A stretch of DNA of 64,000 bases from Enterobacter hormaechei subsp. hoffmannii (GCF_001729745.1 NZ_CP017186.1:434001-498000); one strand, 5' to 3'. Positions 21,088 to 31,075 are shown, counted from the stretch's first letter. Notes: generated by a model not told the origin, from the sequence alone. Program-made: numbers and translations.

Positions 21088-24000
21088 TCATGACGAGAGA
21101 TCGCTTACCGCATCTTCAAGACGTAGCGCAAGCTGAAGGCAGAGGCTGATGGTTTTCCTGTCTGCGGCTTCTTCCAGTTCAGTACATAAGTCAGCCAGCG
21201 AATCGTTCTTCAGAAGATAAAAACCGCCTTTCATCAGGTGAGCAAGTTCGGCGATCTGCAAGAAATCTTCCGCGCTGATAGCGTCGTGCAAATCGCTGAT
21301 GGTGACGTCGAGATGCGCTAAGCAGGAGTTAAATACATGCTGGTCGACCCGATCTTCCGCTTTTGCGCATGCGTTTGTGGCGGGCTGGATAGCGCAGGCA
21401 AATTTGCTTAATGCGAGGGATAGGGTTTTGAGCGAAACGGGTTTAAAGAGGCATTCCGTCATCCCGGCCTGAAGACAGGCTCCTCTTTGTTCATCGCGGG
21501 CATCAGCCGTCAGGCCGATAATTACAGTATCGCTGTTTTCCTTACGGATTAATTTTGTCAGCTCAATTCCTGAGATATACGGCATATTACAGTCAGTGAT
21601 AATAATCTCGGCACCGGTGCTTCTCCACTGAGCATATGCGTCACGAGGATCGCTACATTCGATCACGACGTAGCCAAGATATGACAGCTGCTTATTTAAC
21701 AGCATGAGATTTGGGTAAAAATCATCAACGACAAGAACGGTGGCTGAGCTGTTTTGACGCTGGATATCTATAACCTCTGCCGCAGCACGCTTGCTCTTCT
21801 GTTGGCTTACGCCCACTTTTAACGTAATGTCGACTCTGGTTCCCACGCCCGGTTGACTATGAAGTTGTATGCCTCCACCCAAAGCTTCACAAAGCCGGCG
21901 AGAGATGAGGAGTCCAAGCCCGGAGCCTGACTGATGAGAATAGCCGTTAATATCAGCCTGGGAAAAAGGTCGGAATAATGTCTGTTGCCCTTCAGGCGAT
22001 ATACCGCAGCCCGTATCCGTTATGGCAATTTGCAGCAGGGCGACGTCTGTGACTTGAGAATTAACGCATTCTACTGCGACACGCACTTCGCCTTCATTCG
22101 TGAATTTGATGGCATTACTGATGATATTGCTGACAACCTGTCTGAACCGAAGCTCATCTGTTGTCACAATGATGTCGTCGAGCTTTGCTGGATATAGGAG
22201 TACAAGCTCGATACCGTTGTTGAACGCGCCAGGCCTGAATAAGGAGATAATCTGTTCAATGGTTTTTCTGAGCTCCATTTCTGTATAATGAATAACCAGT
22301 TTTTCAGATTCAATCATGGAAATATCAAGGATATTACCAATAAGTTCCTGTAGTACGTTTGACGAAGAATAGGCGACGTCGAATGCGGTACTGTCTATGA
22401 TTCCATCGTGGAGTTTTTTTGTTCCAAGCTCCAGCATACCGATAATGGCATTCAGAGGCGTTCTAATTTCATGGCTCATGGTGGCAAGAAAAGTGGATTT
22501 TGCTACATTCGCCCTTTCAGATTCCTTCCTGGCTGCTCTTAGGCTCTCTTCCATTTCGATTCTCGACGTGATGTCAATCCAGCCGCCAATAACGCCATTT
22601 ACGCGGCCTTCGGCATCCAGGAATGGCACCATCCAGTGATATATCACGGCATCAGGGCGCCCATCGCTGAATGTAATTGCCCGGTCTTTCGAGATTGATA
22701 CCTTATCCCGTAACACGCTGAAGAAATCCTGGCGGTATGTTTCAAGAGACGAAAGATGTGAGGCCGTTGTATTTTCAAACTCAGCCTGACTAAAAGCGTA
22801 TTCCTGTTCGATATGGAAATCTTTTAAAGCTTCCGTATAGGCCTCATTAAACGATATGAGCTCTGCATCTTTATTACGAACATACAGGGGATTCGGCGTG
22901 CCGTTGATAAGCGCGTTTGTCAAAGCCAGCTGATCGTCCAGTTTTCTCTGGGTCCGCTGTGCATGTCGAACGTGCTTTCGAAGGACAAGCGCCCAGCCGG
23001 TGGAAATCATGCCCAGCAGGAGAAGGACTATTACCGTGTAGAGAATGGCGGTTTTGTTTGCTTCGATGAAACTTGTTTTTGAGGGCGCGGCGGTCCATTT
23101 CGTGGTGATATCGTCGAGTTCAGATCCGGCGAGGTTCTTTAATGATTTATTGATTATTTCATACAAAATTTCATTGTGCGCGGAAATGCCCAGGGAAAGT
23201 TTGGCAAAATTTCCATCAACTATATCGTCTATGGCCAGGGAATATTGATGCGTGTGTGTGTAATAATTAGCGGAGACAAAATTATCAAGTACGGCATCGA
23301 CTTTGTTACTGCTTAATAAATTATAGGCAGCTGCCGTCGAAGATACAGGCACAACGGTATACGAAGTGAGATCATAACCCTCGAGATGATTAACATCCAT
23401 AAAAGTCGCGATCCGGCGAGCGCGCGTAGGCAATTTTTTTAGGCTCTCACCGTGACGAGTAACGAAAACAAGAGGAAATTGAATGAAGCTTCGGGTAAAC
23501 CGATATCGCGTATCGGTGTTGTATACGGAGCTGGCAAAGCCAACGATCTCATCAGGATTAATGTTCTTTGATGACGGGTTTTCTGGCAAAAATGCAAACG
23601 TAACGTTAAGCATTTTGCCAATCAGACTAAAGACATCAGGGATGATGCCAGTAAACGTCCCGTTAGCATATTCTGAAAAAGGTGGCGCGGTTGTTGGCAG
23701 CTGAACATAAAACTGCTTCTTACCTTGTAACCACCGGGCTTCCTTTTCGGTGAGATATTGTGGTGAGCCCGGCGTGATAAAATCACTGGATTTATCCCAG
23801 CCCCTTATGAATTCTGACAGATCTGACTGGGATATCTTTTGTAGCCCGGATTCTATGATTTGTCTGGTTTTTATATCAGAGTTACGTATTGCGAAGTATA
23901 CTTTTCCTTCTGCCTGGTTAATGGTATTAAGCTGGCGACTGACGTGAAGAGTATTGAAAACGCTATTGTTATAAAAATAACCAGCACTTATTGCATCACC

Positions 24001-24585
24001 CACATAGATATCGTTTTTATGGAGGGCGACAGAGGCAAGCGCATTCAGTACGGAATCGTAGCGGTTTATTTTTGCTTCAGGATAGCGCTCTTTTATAAAC
24101 TCATCAGAAATAAACCGATCAACGGTGGCAATCGTCTCGTAATCTTTTGTATCGGGTTTATTTTCCGCGGGTGCGATTTCAACTATTTTATTCGTTGAAA
24201 TAACCGGGAGATAAGAATACCTGGATTTTTTCGTTTCAGTTACCGGGCCAGTGGTCGTGATCGCATCAATAGACCCTTCTGCCAGCGCGTCAAAAGCAGC
24301 GACAGCGTTATCGAAAAGGGTGACAGAGAAATGGATATCCGAATTATTACGGATTGTCCGCAGTATGTCGGCATTGATCCCATCAAGGTATTCGCCATTA
24401 ATAACGATATCGAAAGGCGGATAATCGGGTCTGTAAACACCCACCTTCAGAGATTGCTTATAAAAACGCTGGATGATTGTATCGGGGTAAAGTTCCAGAG
24501 ACAGAGATTTGTCGCTCAGTGGTTCCGCACAGGCGTACAATGGCAATAAAATAAGCAGCAGCTTAAAGTGAACCCATCGCTTCAT
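21088..24585 (-). CDS. EvgS/BvgS-family hybrid sensor histidine kinase
   Basis: 1165 residues (E. coli EvgS 1197). Order: signal peptide (1-20), two periplasmic solute-binding (VFT, SBP_bac_3) domains at about 45-270 and 285-510, one membrane segment at about 511-535, a PAS domain (550-680), HisKA with phosphorylated His705 (MSHEIRTPLNA), HATPase (NAIKFTNEG, DTGCGIS, GSGLGLLIS), a receiver with Asp998 (ITDCNMPY) and an Hpt domain with His1116 (ELAHLMKGG). All phosphorelay residues are present, so it should be active. Its start overlaps the response-regulator stop by four bases (ATGA). Similarity to EvgS is familial; the signal may differ. Confidence 0.93.
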   Translation of the reverse strand: MKRWVHFKLLLILLPLYACAEPLSDKSLSLELYPDTIIQRFYKQSLKVGVYRPDYPPFDIVINGEYLDGINADILRTIRNNSDIHFSVTLFDNAVAAFDALAEGSIDAITTTGPVTETKKSRYSYLPVISTNKIVEIAPAENKPDTKDYETIATVDRFISDEFIKERYPEAKINRYDSVLNALASVALHKNDIYVGDAISAGYFYNNSVFNTLHVSRQLNTINQAEGKVYFAIRNSDIKTRQIIESGLQKISQSDLSEFIRGWDKSSDFITPGSPQYLTEKEARWLQGKKQFYVQLPTTAPPFSEYANGTFTGIIPDVFSLIGKMLNVTFAFLPENPSSKNINPDEIVGFASSVYNTDTRYRFTRSFIQFPLVFVTRHGESLKKLPTRARRIATFMDVNHLEGYDLTSYTVVPVSSTAAAYNLLSSNKVDAVLDNFVSANYYTHTHQYSLAIDDIVDGNFAKLSLGISAHNEILYEIINKSLKNLAGSELDDITTKWTAAPSKTSFIEANKTAILYTVIVLLLLGMISTGWALVLRKHVRHAQRTQRKLDDQLALTNALINGTPNPLYVRNKDAELISFNEAYTEALKDFHIEQEYAFSQAEFENTTASHLSSLETYRQDFFSVLRDKVSISKDRAITFSDGRPDAVIYHWMVPFLDAEGRVNGVIGGWIDITSRIEMEESLRAARKESERANVAKSTFLATMSHEIRTPLNAIIGMLELGTKKLHDGIIDSTAFDVAYSSSNVLQELIGNILDISMIESEKLVIHYTEMELRKTIEQIISLFRPGAFNNGIELVLLYPAKLDDIIVTTDELRFRQVVSNIISNAIKFTNEGEVRVAVECVNSQVTDVALLQIAITDTGCGISPEGQQTLFRPFSQADINGYSHQSGSGLGLLISRRLCEALGGGIQLHSQPGVGTRVDITLKVGVSQQKSKRAAAEVIDIQRQNSSATVLVVDDFYPNLMLLNKQLSYLGYVVIECSDPRDAYAQWRSTGAEIIITDCNMPYISGIELTKLIRKENSDTVIIGLTADARDEQRGACLQAGMTECLFKPVSLKTLSLALSKFACAIQPATNACAKAEDRVDQHVFNSCLAHLDVTISDLHDAISAEDFLQIAELAHLMKGGFYLLKNDSLADLCTELEEAADRKTISLCLQLALRLEDAVSDLSS

Positions 24586-25187
24586 TCAATCTTTTCTCTT
24601 TTAGCAATCTCGATCAAATCAACCAGTGTCGTAACGCCCATTTTTGTCATTATCCGGGTTTTATAGGTACTGATTGTTTTGCTGCTCAGGCACATGCTGT
24701 CTGCTATTTCAATATTTTTCATTCCAGCAATGATTTTACGCAGTACCTCTAGCTCGCGGTTTGTCAGTGAGGATGATTTTTTTGATGTAAAATTGTTGGC
24801 ATAGCTTATATTTGGAAAAAATGTAAAACCAGAATTGATGGCTTTGATCGCCGCTGAAACATCTTCCATACCCTCATTCTTTGTCAAAAATCCAGACACG
24901 CCGGACATCATGCATCTGCTGGCATAGAGTTCCGCTGACTGTGAGGTGAACACCAGGATTTTTGTATTAATCTCTGCTTTTCGCACCGCCGCGATAACCG
25001 ACATCCCATCCATGTTAGGAATACCAATATCCAGTATGACGATATTGTATTTCCCTTTTTTTATCTGGTTTATAGCCTGCGCACCGTTATCACATTCATC
25101 CACATGAGTGAAGCCTATCTTTTCTAATGTCATTTTCAATGCCATGCGGACTGAAGGATGATCGTCTACAACAAGTGCGGTTTTCAT
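24582..25187 (-). CDS. EvgA/BvgA-type response regulator
   Basis: 201 residues from ATG 25187 (MKTALVVDDHPSVR), chosen over an upstream start because it aligns with the family start. The receiver domain (1-120) has Asp53 in VILDIGIP, a TSQ switch motif and Lys in the GFLTKNEGM loop. The LuxR/NarL helix-turn-helix domain (about 140-201) has SLTNRELEVLRKI and LSSKTISTYKTRIMTKM. It is translationally coupled to the kinase downstream. Targets are unknown; nearby small envelope genes and the 20470 gene are candidates. Confidence 0.93.
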   Translation of the reverse strand: MKTALVVDDHPSVRMALKMTLEKIGFTHVDECDNGAQAINQIKKGKYNIVILDIGIPNMDGMSVIAAVRKAEINTKILVFTSQSAELYASRCMMSGVSGFLTKNEGMEDVSAAIKAINSGFTFFPNISYANNFTSKKSSSLTNRELEVLRKIIAGMKNIEIADSMCLSSKTISTYKTRIMTKMGVTTLVDLIEIAKREKIE

Positions 25188-25621
25188 ACTAACCCTTAAT
25201 ATAATCGGCAAGCGATGCATTATTCTGATGTTAACGCATTAGCCTGGTTCATTCCACTGGTGCGGCGACAAACTGGCTGTAGGTTGAACCCGTGCAGTCA
25301 GTTCATTTCAAATCAGGCTTCACCAAAACAACCTGAATGCGTAAAATGTATATAACGTGTTGAATAATAGGTTGTTAAATCGTTCTGTTTACTTGCTACT
25401 TAACGCTCAGTATAGCCATTTTTACTACAGAACGAGGTGTCCCTTTTCGCTTTCACGTGTAAGGTTTTTCCTCTTTTTATCGTCACTGACTGATTTCCGT
25501 AACACGCAACTCTCCACGCAGGATTGTGGGACTTTTCCTACGTACATTGTCGCCAACGCTGATGTTATCCATTCGGCTGGTAAAATAAAATACAGTCAGT
25601 TCGATGTTGACAGGAAAACAA
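25188..25621. other. AT-rich gap between the response regulator and small lipoprotein gene
   Basis: 434 bases. Should contain the promoter of the two-component operon and that of the 25622 gene. Short open frames here lack ribosome sites and recognisable domains. No tandem repeats, tRNA or insertion-sequence ends were seen. Confidence 0.4.
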
Positions 25622-25798
25622 ATGAAATTACATTTTTTAAAAAATGCGCTACTGCTGCTTTCAATAACGCTTTTTACCGGCTGTACGGCTAATTCATGGA
25701 TTGATGCGGTTGGAAGTGTGTTAGAGGAGAAAGATAAATATGAGAAAGACTCGCGATCCAAAAGAATTAAGGCTGCCAATAAGGCAGCAGGCTACTAG
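25622..25798 (+). CDS. Small predicted lipoprotein
   Basis: 58 residues. Starts MKLHFLKNALLLLSITLFTGC, a clear lipoprotein signal with lipobox LFTGC and lipidated Cys21. The mature part is about 38 residues, strongly charged (EEKDKYEKDSRSKRIKAANKAAGY), so it would be a short basic tail anchored to the envelope. A GACAGGA site precedes the ATG. No family recognised. The start at 25604 (upstream, in frame) was rejected because it breaks the signal peptide. Confidence 0.65.
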   Translation: MKLHFLKNALLLLSITLFTGCTANSWIDAVGSVLEEKDKYEKDSRSKRIKAANKAAGY

Positions 25799-25881
25799 AT
25801 TATTTCAGGCGTGGTAAGCGGTTTTGATGGTTTTTCATTTTTTATCTGCACCATATTAATAGCCACAGCGAGCTGGCGATT

Positions 25882-26091
25882 ATGTTTGTCTTACGATCGA
25901 ACGTTAATGTAATAATTGTGATAAAACTATTTTTAGTCTGCTTAATGGCGGTGTTTGCACTAATGGTTGTAAACCCAAGCGCGATCTTTGGAAACAGGAG
26001 TAATGAAGAAATCAATGAAAGCGAAGACCATTATCGTGCTCAGGATTTAGCCCGGCAAAAACCGGTTTTATTTGTGACCGGCTTTAGATGA
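25882..26091 (+). CDS. Small single-span membrane protein (tentative)
   Basis: 69 residues with one hydrophobic segment (about 9-32, VIIVIKLFLVCLMAVFALMVV) and a charged C-terminal part (NRSNEEINESEDHYRAQDLARQ). The ribosome site is weak, so this could be spurious. It lies between two small lipoprotein genes on the same strand. The sequence after the stop contains the 12-base palindrome GAATTATAATTC (26093-26104). No family recognised. Confidence 0.4.
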   Translation: MFVLRSNVNVIIVIKLFLVCLMAVFALMVVNPSAIFGNRSNEEINESEDHYRAQDLARQKPVLFVTGFR

Positions 26092-26214
26092 GGAATTATA
26101 ATTCTTGAGTTGAATGTAACATTACTCTATTATTGATACGCTATTTGAGTGATCGCGCGTGTATAACAAAAATGCCTGATAACTCATTTTATTTCAAAGG
26201 GATAAAATAAAGAC

Positions 26215-26574
26215 ATGAAAAAAAGAGCGATAGTATTATTCAGTATGGCGTTAACCGCATGCTCAGCAAATAACTTGAACCAGGGCGCTGAACGGGTACG
26301 TATTACTAATACTGAACCAACCGGCAATTGTACATTCCTGGGGGAAGTGACGGGCAGCCAGGGAAACTTTTTCACGGGTGGATGGACGTCAAACTCTAAT
26401 CTTGAGACTGGCGCACGTAATGATTTAAAAAACCAGGCTTACAGTATGGGGGGTAACGTTGTCGTTATTCTTACGCAGCGAGCAGGGCAGACCGGGAGCG
26501 CCTACTTCGGCTCAGGTTCCAGCCAACAAACTAACGTCACGCTAAGCGGTACAGTGTATCGCTGCAATAACTGA
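26215..26574 (+). CDS. DUF4156 (YjeI-like) lipoprotein
   Basis: 119 residues. Lipoprotein signal MKKRAIVLFSMALTAC with Cys16 as lipid attachment. The mature part matches the DUF4156 layout: AERVRITNTEPTGNCTFLGEVTG, ARNDLKNQAYSMGGNVVVI and a final SGTVYRCNN; two cysteines (in GNCTF and YRCNN) could form a disulfide. Similar to E. coli YjeI; function unknown. AAAGGGAT upstream of the ATG. Third small envelope gene in a row. Confidence 0.8.
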   Translation: MKKRAIVLFSMALTACSANNLNQGAERVRITNTEPTGNCTFLGEVTGSQGNFFTGGWTSNSNLETGARNDLKNQAYSMGGNVVVILTQRAGQTGSAYFGSGSSQQTNVTLSGTVYRCNN

Positions 26575-26595
26575 TAAATAATCTAAGCACAGTAT

Positions 26596-27447
26596 TTAAC
26601 GTGCAATAAAGCTCTGAGCCGTTAAGCGCGGCGAAACCTGCTTCTGGTAACGCACGGGCGTAATGCCGTAGCGGCGGGTAAAGGCGCGGGTCAGGTGAGA
26701 CTGATCGGTCAGCCCCGTTGCGGCGGCCACCTCGGCGGCAGGCATGCCGTGGGTGAGGAATGCTTTGGCGCGCCACAGCCGGATGGCCATCAGCATCTGG
26801 TGTGGGGTGACGTGAAAATGGGCCTTAAACTGGCGCTGGAAATGGTACGGGCTGAGCGACACGACGCTCGCCAGTTCGTCCAGGGTGAGCGCGCGCATAT
26901 AGTTGTCGTGCAGATAGTCGCGAACGCGCTCGAAGCGGTGCGCGCCCTCCCGGGCTACCGGCGCGTGACGGGCCAGCGGCTGGAACGTCTCAATCAGATC
27001 CAGCAGCAACCCTTTTTGTTCCAGCGCATCGTTCGTATGCCAAAGGCCGTAAATCAGCTGGCCAATTTGCTGCGAGCGCAGCGGGTCGTGGCGGGTCACG
27101 TCGCTAAACCACCAGTGGCGAAGGCCGGTGACTTCTTCCAGCAGGTCGGGTTCGATATAGACCATCCGGTAGCGCCAGCCGCCTTCGGTGGCGGATTCGC
27201 CCGTGTGGATCTCGTCCGGGTTCATGGTCACGACCGATTTTTCAGCGGCTAAGTGTTGGGTTCCGCGGTAACGGAAGCGTTCGGCGCCGGTTTCAATGGT
27301 GCCGATACCGAAGGCTTCATGCGTGTGAGGCTCAAAGGCGTAGTCAGCAATATGCGCGTGATATAGCTCCAGACCCGGCAACTGCGCCAGATGGCGAAAG
27401 CGCGCGCTGTCTCTCTCATCAGTAAACTGTTCCGGTACGCCTTGCAC
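26596..27447 (-). CDS. AraC-family transcriptional regulator with cupin sensor
   Basis: 283 residues from GTG 27447, preceded by an excellent AAGGAGG seven bases away. The N-terminal cupin-like domain (about 20-150) contains FEPHTHEAFGIG and VVTMNPDEIHTGESA. The C-terminal pair of helix-turn-helix motifs (about 175-275) includes LDELASVVSLSPYHFQRQFKAHFHVTPHQ and AAATGLTDQSHLTRAFTRRYGITP. Ligand and targets unknown. Such regulators often control a neighbouring exporter, but none adjoins it here. Confidence 0.9.
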   Translation of the reverse strand: MQGVPEQFTDERDSARFRHLAQLPGLELYHAHIADYAFEPHTHEAFGIGTIETGAERFRYRGTQHLAAEKSVVTMNPDEIHTGESATEGGWRYRMVYIEPDLLEEVTGLRHWWFSDVTRHDPLRSQQIGQLIYGLWHTNDALEQKGLLLDLIETFQPLARHAPVAREGAHRFERVRDYLHDNYMRALTLDELASVVSLSPYHFQRQFKAHFHVTPHQMLMAIRLWRAKAFLTHGMPAAEVAAATGLTDQSHLTRAFTRRYGITPVRYQKQVSPRLTAQSFIAR

Positions 27448-27528
27448 GGTGAGCCTCCTTGTGGGTCATCGCTTCATTATCCGAGATGACCCGAAGGGAT
27501 GCCACAAAAAATAACCAATTCTTAACAA

Positions 27529-28377
27529 TTACAGAATGGCTTTGATGCTCTCCGCCAGCGGCGTGGTCGGACGGCCAATCAGTTTGCTCAGGGTACGGCT
27601 GTCGTCAAACAGGCCGCCTTTGGACGCGCCGGTATCGGAATCCGCCAGCATCTCCGCCAGCCCGGCAGGCAGACCAACGCCTTTCAGTGCGGCGGCATAA
27701 TCGGCTTCGCTGAGGTTCTGATACGTTACCGGCTTACCGCTCTGCTTGCTAAGCTCCGCAGCCAGTTCGCTCAGCGTCCAGGCATTGTCACCTGCCAGTT
27801 CATACACCTTGCCGGCGTGACCCTCTTCAGAAATCACTTTTGCCGCAGCCGCCGCGTAATCCGCACGGGTCGCAGAGGCAATTTTGCCTTCGCCTGCGGC
27901 ACCTATGAATACGCCGTGTTCCAGCGCTGGCGGCGCGCTTGCCAGGTAGTTTTCGGTGTACCAGCCGTTGCGCAGCAGGGCGTAAGGCACGCCTGAAGCC
28001 GCCAGTGCATTTTCGGTTTCGACGTGCTCAACGTGCAGACCCAGCGGGGAGGTATCCGCATGCAGCAGGCTGGTGTAGGCGATAAGTTTCACCCCGGCGG
28101 CTTTGGCGGCGTTAATCACGTTCTGATGCTGTGCGGCGCGCTGGCCCACTTCGCTGGAGGAGATAAGCAGCAGCTTATCCACGCCGTTCAGGGCGGTGGT
28201 GAACGCGGCCTGGTCGGTATAGTCCGCCTGACGTACCACAATTCCCCGCTGGCTTAAGGCGTCGGCTTTTGCCGGGTTACGCACAATAGCCACGATCTGA
28301 CTGGCCGGAACGGTTTTCAGCAGTTCTTCAATAACGTGTTGGCCAAGCTGGCCGGTTGCGCCGGTAATCGCGATCAT
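27529..28377 (-). CDS. qorB: QorB (YtfG), NAD(P)H:quinone oxidoreductase
   Basis: 282 residues from ATG 28377 (E. coli 286). NmrA-like short-chain reductase fold; the NADPH-binding GATGQLGQ is at residues 5-12, and ADYTDQAAFTTALNGVDKLLLISS follows. Reduces quinones with NADPH. Divergent from the HxlR regulator ytfH, which very likely controls both. Confidence 0.94.
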   Translation of the reverse strand: MIAITGATGQLGQHVIEELLKTVPASQIVAIVRNPAKADALSQRGIVVRQADYTDQAAFTTALNGVDKLLLISSSEVGQRAAQHQNVINAAKAAGVKLIAYTSLLHADTSPLGLHVEHVETENALAASGVPYALLRNGWYTENYLASAPPALEHGVFIGAAGEGKIASATRADYAAAAAKVISEEGHAGKVYELAGDNAWTLSELAAELSKQSGKPVTYQNLSEADYAAALKGVGLPAGLAEMLADSDTGASKGGLFDDSRTLSKLIGRPTTPLAESIKAIL

Positions 28378-28425
28378 GATGAATCTCCTTCGTGTTTGTC
28401 TGGTGTTGTGGCACACTATCACCAT

Positions 28426-28446
28426 AACTAACTTTTAGTAAGTACG
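28426..28446. promoter_or_regulatory. Probable HxlR-type operator between qorB and ytfH
   Basis: TAACTAACTTTTAGTAAGTA is an imperfect palindrome (ACTTAC vs GTTAGT arms) in the 84-base gap between the divergent genes. Assignment to YtfH is inference from position. Confidence 0.5.
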
Positions 28447-28461
28447 CACAAAAAGGTAAGT

Positions 28462-28848
28462 ATGAAAACACCGATACCGACGCTCAGCGAGCAAATGCGC
28501 GATGGCAATCTCTTTGCAGAACAGTGCCCGTCACGGGAAGTGCTCAAACATGTTACCAGCCGCTGGGGCGTGCTGATCCTGGTGGCGTTACGTCAGGGGA
28601 CGCATCGTTTTAGCGATCTGCGCCGCAAGCTGGGCGGTGTGAGCGAGAAGATGCTGGCCCAGTCGCTTCAGGCGCTGGAGCAGGACGGGTTTGTCGATCG
28701 CGTTTCTTATCCGGTTGTGCCGCCGCACGTGGAATATAGCCTGACGCCGATGGGGCTGGAGGTGAGCGAGAAGGTGGCCGCGCTGGCTGACTGGATTGAG
28801 GTGAATACGCCGAAGGTGATAGCGAATCGGGACGATCGTGCGGCATGA
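28462..28848 (+). CDS. ytfH: YtfH, HxlR-family regulator
   Basis: 128 residues (E. coli 126). Winged-helix HxlR domain covering most of the protein: CPSREVLKHVTSRWGVLILVALRQGTHRF, LRRKLGGVSEKMLAQSLQALEQDGFV and VEYSLTPMG. The cysteine in EQCPSR is where thiol-sensing relatives such as HypR and QorR react with oxidants or electrophiles, fitting control of a quinone reductase. Divergent from qorB. Confidence 0.92.
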   Translation: MKTPIPTLSEQMRDGNLFAEQCPSREVLKHVTSRWGVLILVALRQGTHRFSDLRRKLGGVSEKMLAQSLQALEQDGFVDRVSYPVVPPHVEYSLTPMGLEVSEKVAALADWIEVNTPKVIANRDDRAA

Positions 28849-28850
28849 AA

Positions 28851-28934
28851 TGCCGGGGGGCGGCTTCGCCTTACCCGGCCTACCCGCAATCCTCGATCCC
28901 GTAGGCCGGGTAAGCGCAAGCGCCACCCGGCACA
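28851..28934. repeat. Inverted REP pair
   Basis: TGCCGGGGGGCGGCTTCGCC begins at 28851 and its inverted counterpart GTAGGCCGGGTAAGCGCAAG begins at 28901. Located between the convergent ytfH and cpdB stops. Confidence 0.85.
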
Positions 28935-28941
28935 ATCATCG

Positions 28942-30885
28942 CTACCTGCTCAAATCCACCTGATAAATCGCGAACCCAATATCATCCGTCGCGACCTGTT
29001 TCATCGGATACTGCGCCTTATCCTTGATAAACGCGGCTGCTTTATCGGACGGTGATGTCTCAAAGCGAATATCCAGCGTCGTGTCGCTGTGGATCGGCGC
29101 CAGACGCCAGTTGTTATCCACCGCCGGATGAATTTCACCCGCTTTTTTCGACTCCGCGCTAATCCACGCCGCCAGCACCGAACGGTTCTCATCCGGCGAG
29201 GCAAAGGCGATGTGGCTGTCACCCGTACCGGCAAACTTACCGCCATAGGCGCGGTAGTTGTTGGTCACCACCAGGAAAGAGGCATTCGGATCAATCGCTT
29301 TGCCGTTGAAGGTCAGGTGTTTGATGCGTTCTGCCTGCGGATTAATGGCCTGACATTCGCCGTCATATTTCGCGGGCTGGGTTACATCAATCTGATATTC
29401 CACGCCGTCGATCACGTCGAAGTTGTAGGTGCGGAAACCGTCCCAGTTTATCAGCGACTGCGGTTTGCTGCTGTGCGGATCGATCTGGTTGAACTGTCCG
29501 GCAGAGCACTCCAGCCACTCCTTCACCTCTTTCCCGGTGGCTTTCACCACCACGAGGGTGTTGGGATAGAGGTAGAGATCGGCGGCATTACGGAAGGTCA
29601 GCTGGCCTTTTTCCACCTCAACGTAGCTGGCCGGATCGTTCTTACGCCCGCCCACTTTGAATGGCGCCGCGGCAGACAGAACCGGCAGATTGGCCAGATC
29701 CGGATCGCCCTGAATATAGTGCTCGGCATAGGCTTTCTGCGCCATGTTGACTACCTGCACGGTCGGGTCATCCTGTACCAGCGCGAGGAAGCTGTACATG
29801 TTATCAGCCGATTTACCGATCGGCTTGCTGACAAATTCACGCGTTGCGTCGTGGTCATGCTTCAGGACGTCGACCAGCTTTTTATCTTCTTCGGCCAGGG
29901 ATTTTTTTGCAGCGGCATCATAAATCGGACGCGCTTCCGCTTTCGACTGCGTGACTTTCCAGCTCCCGCTGTCGTTATTCAGCACCAGATCTACCACGCC
30001 AAGGTGGTCGCCCCACATGCCCGGCATCACCGATGGCACACCGTTGAGCGTCCCTTTTTCGATGTCCGCGCCTTTGATACTGGCGAAATCTTTGCCCGGG
30101 AAGACGGCGTGGGCGTGACCAAACAGGATCGCATCGACGCCCGGTACCTGGCTGAGGTAATACACGGAGTTCTCAGCCATCGCCTGATACGGGTCGGCCG
30201 AGAGGCCAGAGTGGGCCACAACGACCACCACATCTGCGCCTTTCGCCCGCATCTCCGGCACGTATTTTCGCGCCGTTTCGGTAATGTCGTTGACGGTTAC
30301 TTTCCCGTCGAGGTTGGCTTTATCCCACGTCATGATCTGCGGCGGCACAAAGCCGATATAGCCGATTTTCAGCGTCTGTTTTTTACCGTCCTGGTCGACA
30401 ACCTCGGTCTCTTTAATCAGGTAAGGGGTAAAGAGGGGCTTTTTCGTCTTAACGTCGATGATATTGGCATTAACGTACGGGAATTTTGCCCCTGCCAGCG
30501 CATCGTGCAGGTATTTCAGGCCGTAGTTAAATTCGTGGTTGCCCAGGTTGCCGACGGCATAGTCCAGCGTATTCATTGCCTTATAAACAGGATGGATCTC
30601 GCCTTTCTTCAGCCCCTTCGCCGCCATGTAGTCGCTGAGCGGGCTGCCCTGAATTAAGTCCCCGTTATCGACCAGCACGCTGTTTTTCACTTCACTGCGG
30701 GCGGCGTTGATCAAACTTGCCGTACGTACCAGTCCGAATTTTTCGACAGGCGTATCTTTGTAGTAATCGAAGTCCATCATGTTGCCGTGCAGATCGGTGG
30801 TTTCCAGAATGCGGAGATCCACCGTCGCTGCCTGAACGCTTGCCGCAATCAGCGTTGCCAGGAGCGTTGCGCTAAACTTAATCAT
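28942..30885 (-). CDS. cpdB: CpdB, periplasmic 2',3'-cyclic phosphodiesterase / 3'-nucleotidase
   Basis: 647 residues from ATG 30885, the E. coli length. Signal peptide (1-19, ending VQAA). The metallophosphoesterase domain has [23 protein letters not shown] and GHAHAVFPG, providing the two-metal site. The C-terminal 5'-nucleotidase domain (about 365-640) contains NYRAYGGKF and [10 protein letters not shown]. Hydrolyses 2',3'-cyclic nucleotides and 3'-nucleotides in the periplasm. Divergent from cysQ across 190 bases. Confidence 0.97.
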   Translation of the reverse strand: MIKFSATLLATLIAASVQAATVDLRILETTDLHGNMMDFDYYKDTPVEKFGLVRTASLINAARSEVKNSVLVDNGDLIQGSPLSDYMAAKGLKKGEIHPVYKAMNTLDYAVGNLGNHEFNYGLKYLHDALAGAKFPYVNANIIDVKTKKPLFTPYLIKETEVVDQDGKKQTLKIGYIGFVPPQIMTWDKANLDGKVTVNDITETARKYVPEMRAKGADVVVVVAHSGLSADPYQAMAENSVYYLSQVPGVDAILFGHAHAVFPGKDFASIKGADIEKGTLNGVPSVMPGMWGDHLGVVDLVLNNDSGSWKVTQSKAEARPIYDAAAKKSLAEEDKKLVDVLKHDHDATREFVSKPIGKSADNMYSFLALVQDDPTVQVVNMAQKAYAEHYIQGDPDLANLPVLSAAAPFKVGGRKNDPASYVEVEKGQLTFRNAADLYLYPNTLVVVKATGKEVKEWLECSAGQFNQIDPHSSKPQSLINWDGFRTYNFDVIDGVEYQIDVTQPAKYDGECQAINPQAERIKHLTFNGKAIDPNASFLVVTNNYRAYGGKFAGTGDSHIAFASPDENRSVLAAWISAESKKAGEIHPAVDNNWRLAPIHSDTTLDIRFETSPSDKAAAFIKDKAQYPMKQVATDDIGFAIYQVDLSR

Positions 30886-31075
30886 CTGAGGAGTCCTTTT
30901 TTCGATCCAAGCCACAAAAGAGTATGTATGTAGTATTTGTTGCTTACAGAAGTGTGAATGCTGCCAGAAAAAAGAACGCTGAAACCAGAATTGCTTCACA
31001 GATAGCGGAATTGTTCACATTACGATATAACTAAAACAATAAGTTATGCCCACTGCGTTAACGAAGAGGTGGAGA

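Noticed and set aside
25357..25692. 111-residue frame before the small lipoprotein gene
   Set aside because: No ribosome site, overlaps the well-supported 25622 lipoprotein start, and has no recognisable domain.
13222..28934. Multiple short palindromes considered as CRISPR repeats
   Set aside because: They are dispersed singly or in inverted pairs between genes, match REP sequence, and have no regular spacers or cas genes.
29089..30657. 522-residue open frame on the plus strand opposite cpdB
   Set aside because: It is fully antisense to a strongly supported cpdB, has no domain or ribosome site, and is expected from GC-rich third positions.
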